From Nageia nagi (lineage: Eukaryota; Pinophyta): a stretch of 64,000 nt of DNA. The translations under genes and the position numbers were made by a program. Location of the stretch: the NCBI GenBank assembly GCA_050084985.1, contig JBITNC010000001.1, positions 214,520,001 through 214,584,000 on the forward strand. Direction: 5' to 3'. Below, one piece after another: positions 60,093-64,000 of the stretch; the stretch's first letter is position 1, and every line of letters begins with the position of its first letter. The notes below the pieces were generated by a model. That model saw only the letters and a program-made list of their open reading frames with translations, did no database searches and was not told the origin of the DNA.

Positions 60093-60950
60093 TGTTTACA
60101 AATAAAAATTGAGAATGCAAATAAGTAAATAGGGGGGGTTATCTACAAACTCAATATTATCTGTATTCTAGCTACGGATAGCAATTTATTCTAGATACAC
60201 AATGAACAACATATAACTATTCAGAAGTGTAAATGTAACCAACCAAGACCGTGATTTGTGTACTTACCTCACGGAACGTACCTGACAACGGAAGATGTAG
60301 ATATGAGCGATGTACTGATGATAAGCTACCTTTCCAACAGCTTCGCAACCTGCAATGATGCCAAAAGAGGACCGCGGGCGGTCCGTTTCAGTAATATAAG
60401 AGCGCCGGCGGTGTTCTTCCGTTCACAAAGGAGCGCCGGTGGCCTTATCTTGATAGCTTTGACCTCTCAGTTAGGTCCAGTTCTTCAATATAGATATCTC
60501 AGATAGCAGTATAATATCAGAATTGATCGCAGATGTCAGGATAGCTCGCGCAAGGAAGCACACAAACCACAGCCTTGTAGGCGGTACCAAGAGATACCTT
60601 AGGGGGTAGCCACTTACAAGACCATACGCGGGATCATGTGTATCCTTGTTGTTGTGGACTTACTATTAGATCCCTTATTTATATAGATATAGGTAATACC
60701 GCCCATAGGTCGGCGTGCATCCACATAAATAAGGTTAATTCACAAGATTTAAGATAAATACATCAATAAAAAGATGATTCACACAATACTCAAGATATAC
60801 CATGCAATATTCAAGATAACCCATGCAATATTCCCATTCAAGCCAAACATTGATATTATCACTTTTATCCATTCAAGACATATAGTTAAACCAAGCATAT
60901 TTCATTAATTTATTGATTTAAAAGCATAAAATCATTTTTATGTGTTAACA
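60093..60950 (-). mobile_element. 5' LTR of C2 (858 bp)
   Basis: Promoter LTR for gag. TATATAAA at 60678-60685 (minus), palindromes at about 60369-60445, splice donor GAG|GTAAGTA at 60261-60267 (minus). Differs from the 3' LTR at four places seen by eye, including a one-base deletion near 60769. Confidence 0.95.
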
Positions 60951-60955
60951 CTAAC

Positions 60956-61415
60956 CCAAACTAAGATGAATATTAACCCATCATAGAGAGAGACATGGAT
61001 GTGTCTAAATGAGGAGGATGATGATGGTATCTATTATTTTTATCTTATATATATATTTATTTATTTTTATTGTAAAATGTATGTAATACTAATATGTGAT
61101 TTATATGTAGATGATAAGGATCCTAAACCAAATGTGGCCTAGCTACACAAGTTCATAGAGCAAAAAGATGCCAAAATCAAAGATCTACAAGGATAGCTAT
61201 GATATAGAGGGGTGGACTATACCACCTTATACCAGTATCTACAAAGAGCCAATGCATGGATCCAAGACCTTTACAAGAAGCTATGTAAGGTTGAGAGACA
61301 AGTAGGAGAAGAAAAAATGAAGGTTGAAAAATATAAGGCTAGGTGCAAGGGTAGTGTCTCTAGCTGAGCTACTAGTTCTAGCATAAGGGGAGGAGGTCCT
61401 TCTAGGAGACTATAG
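60956..61415 (+). pseudogene. Antisense mobile-domain gene of C3, 3' part
   Basis: Continues from 52810 after the target duplication. The exon 2 end is 60956-61026, the intron 61027-61110 (GT...TATGTAG) and exon 3 61111-61415. Exon 3 keeps the coiled-coil pattern (LHKFIEQKDAKIKDLQG, VERQVGEEKMKVEKYKARC) and the SRRL end before TAG; it has a few stops. Confidence 0.75.
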
Positions 61416-61803
61416 CTTTTATGAACATGATGATTTCTTAGCCATGCTAAGCTTTTGTAAAATGATTGACCTTTTTATAATATATAAATGATAACTTTTA
61501 TTTATCTACATTATTGTTTATGACATGTATTTTATGATAACATGAGAGCTAAAACTTTGCACCAAGAGACCTAAAAAGATATAATGATCTAGGAGCTAAA
61601 ACTCCATGCCAAAGGGCATTCATTAATTTTTTAGTTTGATAAAATCTAGATATGAAAGAGGATCATGAGTGGTCCATTATTGACAAAAATGTAATGCCAA
61701 TGGTCCTAATATGATGTTAAAATGATCCTCCATTTTTTTATGACATTAATCAATTCATCTATCCTAATGTTAGTTCTATTAGTGTTAGTATGATCATGCA
61801 TGT
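61416..61803. other. Region between convergent genes of C3
   Basis: Holds the decayed palindrome pair (GGATCATGAGTGGTCC and AATGCCAATGGTCC, about 61660-61710), at the place of the intact pair in C2. GATCATACTAACACTAAT near the gag end matches B. No pol remnant. Confidence 0.6.
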
Positions 61804-64000
61804 TTACCAAATGACATAACCAAAGGGCCTTGTGCCTCCACTAGTGTTGGCTTCATTTTGATATTTTCTTTGTTATTACCCCATGATAATGGGCTTTTTT
61901 ATCATATTATCTTATGTGTACAATATTTTTGTGTTATGCTATGGCATGGGGTTCTTGTAAATCCCTATTTTTTTATTATCAGCATGTACAAGAGTTTTTT
62001 TCTTATCTTCCTACTTTTCAAATGATATCGCTTTTTTGTCTATCAAGTCTTGTACAACATCTTTAAATTTTTTACATTCACATGTTTTGTATCCATCAAT
62101 TCTATGATACCTACAAAATCCACCTATAGTTTTAGTGACTTTTTGAATCATGGGTGGTAATTGGATCAAACCCTTTTGAAGCAATGATTATAACAACTCA
62201 TCATGATCTTCTATAATTTTAGTGTATACTCTAGGGGTTTTATTCTTAGATAGAAAAGATGTTTCTTTCACCATGAAAACTATTACTATTATTTTCATAA
62301 TTGATAGTTTCTTTTATTCTCTTTTAAGTTTGTAATAACTAATTTTTACTAGGTGCTTCTCTTTTTGAATCATGGACATAATCATGTTAGAGAGGGGTTG
62401 CTCTAAATATTTGAAAAATTCCAATATCATCTCATATCTAAGGGATATGATTAACATATGCTTTAGCTCTTTTTCATTTAAATTTATGAATGTGGCTATT
62501 TTCTTTCATGTTTTTTATAAATTTCTCAAATGATTGGTTCTCATCTTGTCTCATTCTTGCTAAATCAATAAGGGTTGGTTTTTTTTTTATATTATGTTGA
62601 TATTGATTTATGAATTCTCATTTAATTGCTCGTAGTTGGTGATACTTTGATTTTTAAGATTGTAGAACCATTCAAAAGATTCCTTCTCTAAATTAATTTG
62701 AAATAATCTTGCTAACATATCTTCATCATGTTGATGACTACAAGCTGCTTCCTCAAAGATTATGATATGCATTGTAGGATCACTAATGCCATCATATTTG
62801 CAAAAAACTATGTCTTCCCCTTTCCATATTTTTTCTTTTATTTTTCCATAAAAGGGATGCCTTTTGTTTAAATGTTCACCTTTTTATTTACTTAATAATA
62901 TTGACCTCTTTAATTATTCAGCCATTTTTTTCAATTGTGCCATCCTTTTCTCTAATTTTTCTTTTTTATTTTGCATAGTTTCATTGTTATTATTTTTCTC
63001 TATGGGATCAAGTTTTTCAATTTCTTTCTCATTATCATATTCAAGTGTCTCAGGAGTGAATCTTCCATTTTTATCTCTCTATTATTGAATTAGTTGATTA
63101 TCCAACTCTCTTTTGATGAATTATCTTACACATATTTAAGCTTTTTGATAAGATTATGTGCCTATTATTTTCCTTACTTCCATCTTTTTAATTTCATTTT
63201 CTTTATCTAATGAGTAAGGGTAAGCATTAATAAGTCCTTGTGCTATAACATTGATTTCAAATTCTATTTCTACTTCATTATTTGACTCATCATTGAATTC
63301 AACCGTCTCATCATTTGAATGCTCATAATTAGCTTCTTCTAATGTTATTGATTTATGATTTTTAAAATTTTCATGAGTGTTAAGGATGATGTAGATTGAT
63401 GAAAGTTTAACTTAGAGATGGAAAGAAAAAGCATATAAAAATTAACATGGATTTCTATAGAAAAAATGGGCTATGAGTAATCCATTTCAATAGGATTTAG
63501 ACCATAGATGGTCATGCTCTAACTTGTTAAGGTGTATGATAAGAGGGGTGGCTTAGCCAACAATATCCTAGAAGGTGACCTAGAAATATTTTTGGTCAAA
63601 AATTCATAGATGATATGAAATAAATGAGGTATGGTAAGATATTTATTAAACCTATAGAATACCTTGGGTAGCTTTATGAATTATTATACTAACCTTAATT
63701 TATCTTTTGCTAGATTTAAATTAATACATTTTTTAGATTAATGAATGGTTAATTGACATTTATTTTCAAAAGGTTGGACTATTTCTTCTTCAAGTATCTT
63801 ATTATCTTCTAAATCCTTGTCATAAGATTCATCATACATTATATTTATGCTTATTTTACTAGAGTTATCATTATCTTCAAAATATCTATTATAAGATTCA
63901 TCATTAGGAAAATTGATTTTGATAGCTAAAGGAACACTATCTTTATTTAACCTAGAAATTTCTCTTATTGATGTTACAACTTTTCATGATGTCCTTTTTC
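61804..64000 (-). pseudogene. gag: gag of C3 with N-terminal extension
   Basis: Stop at 61804-61806 after RPFGYVIW. Reading up: zinc knuckle region CRYHRIDGYKTCEC (about 62075-62115, with H to Y in the knuckle), capsid KYDGISDPTMHIIIFEEA and EWFYNLKNQSITNYEQL (about 62640-62810), Lys-rich N-terminal helix (about 62900-63060), then the acidic extension (TVEFNDESNNEVEIEFE, about 63250-63340) shared with 33-530. Beyond 63400 a further acidic frame (IMYDESYDKDLEDNK) continues to the edge. Many stops. Confidence 0.7.

Larger units (their letters stand above)
52811..60950 (-). mobile_element. Retrotransposon C2 (8140 bp): gag plus antisense gene, no pol
   Basis: Flanked by CTAAC (52806-52810 and 60951-60955). 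On the minus strand: 5' LTR, primer-binding site, intact 405-codon gag, then no protease, RT or integrase. An intact three-exon gene runs on the opposite strand, followed by minisatellites, polypurine tract and 3' LTR. LTRs are 858 and 859 bp; I found four differences by eye, so it inserted recently. It sits inside the same kind of gene in C3. Confidence 0.95.
48952..64000 (-). mobile_element. Old retrotransposon C3, split by C2, runs off the window
   Basis: Minus-strand relative of C1 and C2: 3' LTR (48952-49697), decayed minisatellites, antisense mobile-domain gene relic, then (after the C2 insertion) the gene's last exon and gag to the window end. No pol lies between gag and the antisense gene. 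Its 5' LTR is outside the window. Much more diverged than C1 or C2. Confidence 0.8.

Noticed and set aside
1-64000. tRNA, rRNA, snRNA genes or bacterial features
   Set aside because: I saw no cloverleaf with CCA-proximal T-arm, no rRNA core words, no operon or ribosome-binding organisation; the content is plant retroelement DNA.

Overview
The window looks like intergenic DNA from a large, repeat-rich land-plant nuclear genome. It is AT-rich and made almost entirely of nested, decayed LTR retrotransposons of the plant Ty3/Gypsy type. One pol has two RNase H modules (a normal one and an archaeal-type one), which points to the Tat lineage. A gymnosperm or another giant-genome plant is plausible, but the sequence does not settle the species. 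I see no ordinary host gene, no rRNA or tRNA gene and no CRISPR. I use working names. A, A2 and A3 are pol-bearing Tat-like copies with LTRs starting TGTAGACACC. B, C1, C2 and C3 are copies of a second family, with LTRs running TGTTAACA...TGTTTACA read across both strands.

Layout. 1-732 is a fragment of a gag leader ORF. 733-22658 is a tandem array: a partial unit (733-2171), then two full units of 10,323 bp (2172-12494) and 10,164 bp (12495-22658). Each full unit holds, in order, a gag-bearing B element lacking pol (+ strand), its 3' LTR, a gene remnant, and the 3' part of element A (accessory ORF and integrase, - strand). The last unit runs into the native rest of A on the - strand: integrase, archaeal RNase H, RNase H, RT, protease and gag, then the 5' LTR at 31285-32118. 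A abuts the gag start of an older relative, A2 (32119-35347). A2 in turn sits in the RNase H region of A3 (+ strand, 35348 to about 48951). A3 is split by C1 (38476-45468, target duplication GAAAT). C3 (48952 to beyond 64000, - strand) is an old copy, split by C2 (52811-60950, target duplication CTAAC).

The most interesting material is in the B/C family. C2 has intact LTRs, primer-binding site, polypurine tract and a 405-codon gag, but no pol. Antisense to gag it carries an apparently intact three-exon gene of 597 codons for a plant mobile domain (MAIN-like) protein with its own TATA box. C3 and B show the same gag-stop-antisense-gene layout, so this is a lineage and not one broken copy. C1 kept gag and protease plus a piece of RT, and lost the antisense gene. 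All these copies carry clusters of a 16-bp GC-rich imperfect palindrome (consensus RGACCGCSGGCGGTCC) spaced about 30 bp apart in the LTR, upstream of, inside and downstream of the antisense gene. They also share conserved minisatellites and a conserved splice donor in the LTR. The A family has a sense accessory ORF of 339 codons after integrase, recognisable in two diverged copies.

How the parts would work together (inference): C2-type elements would supply their own gag and the mobile-domain protein and borrow RT and integrase from a pol-bearing relative. The phased palindromes could be the sites through which the antisense protein or host silencing acts.
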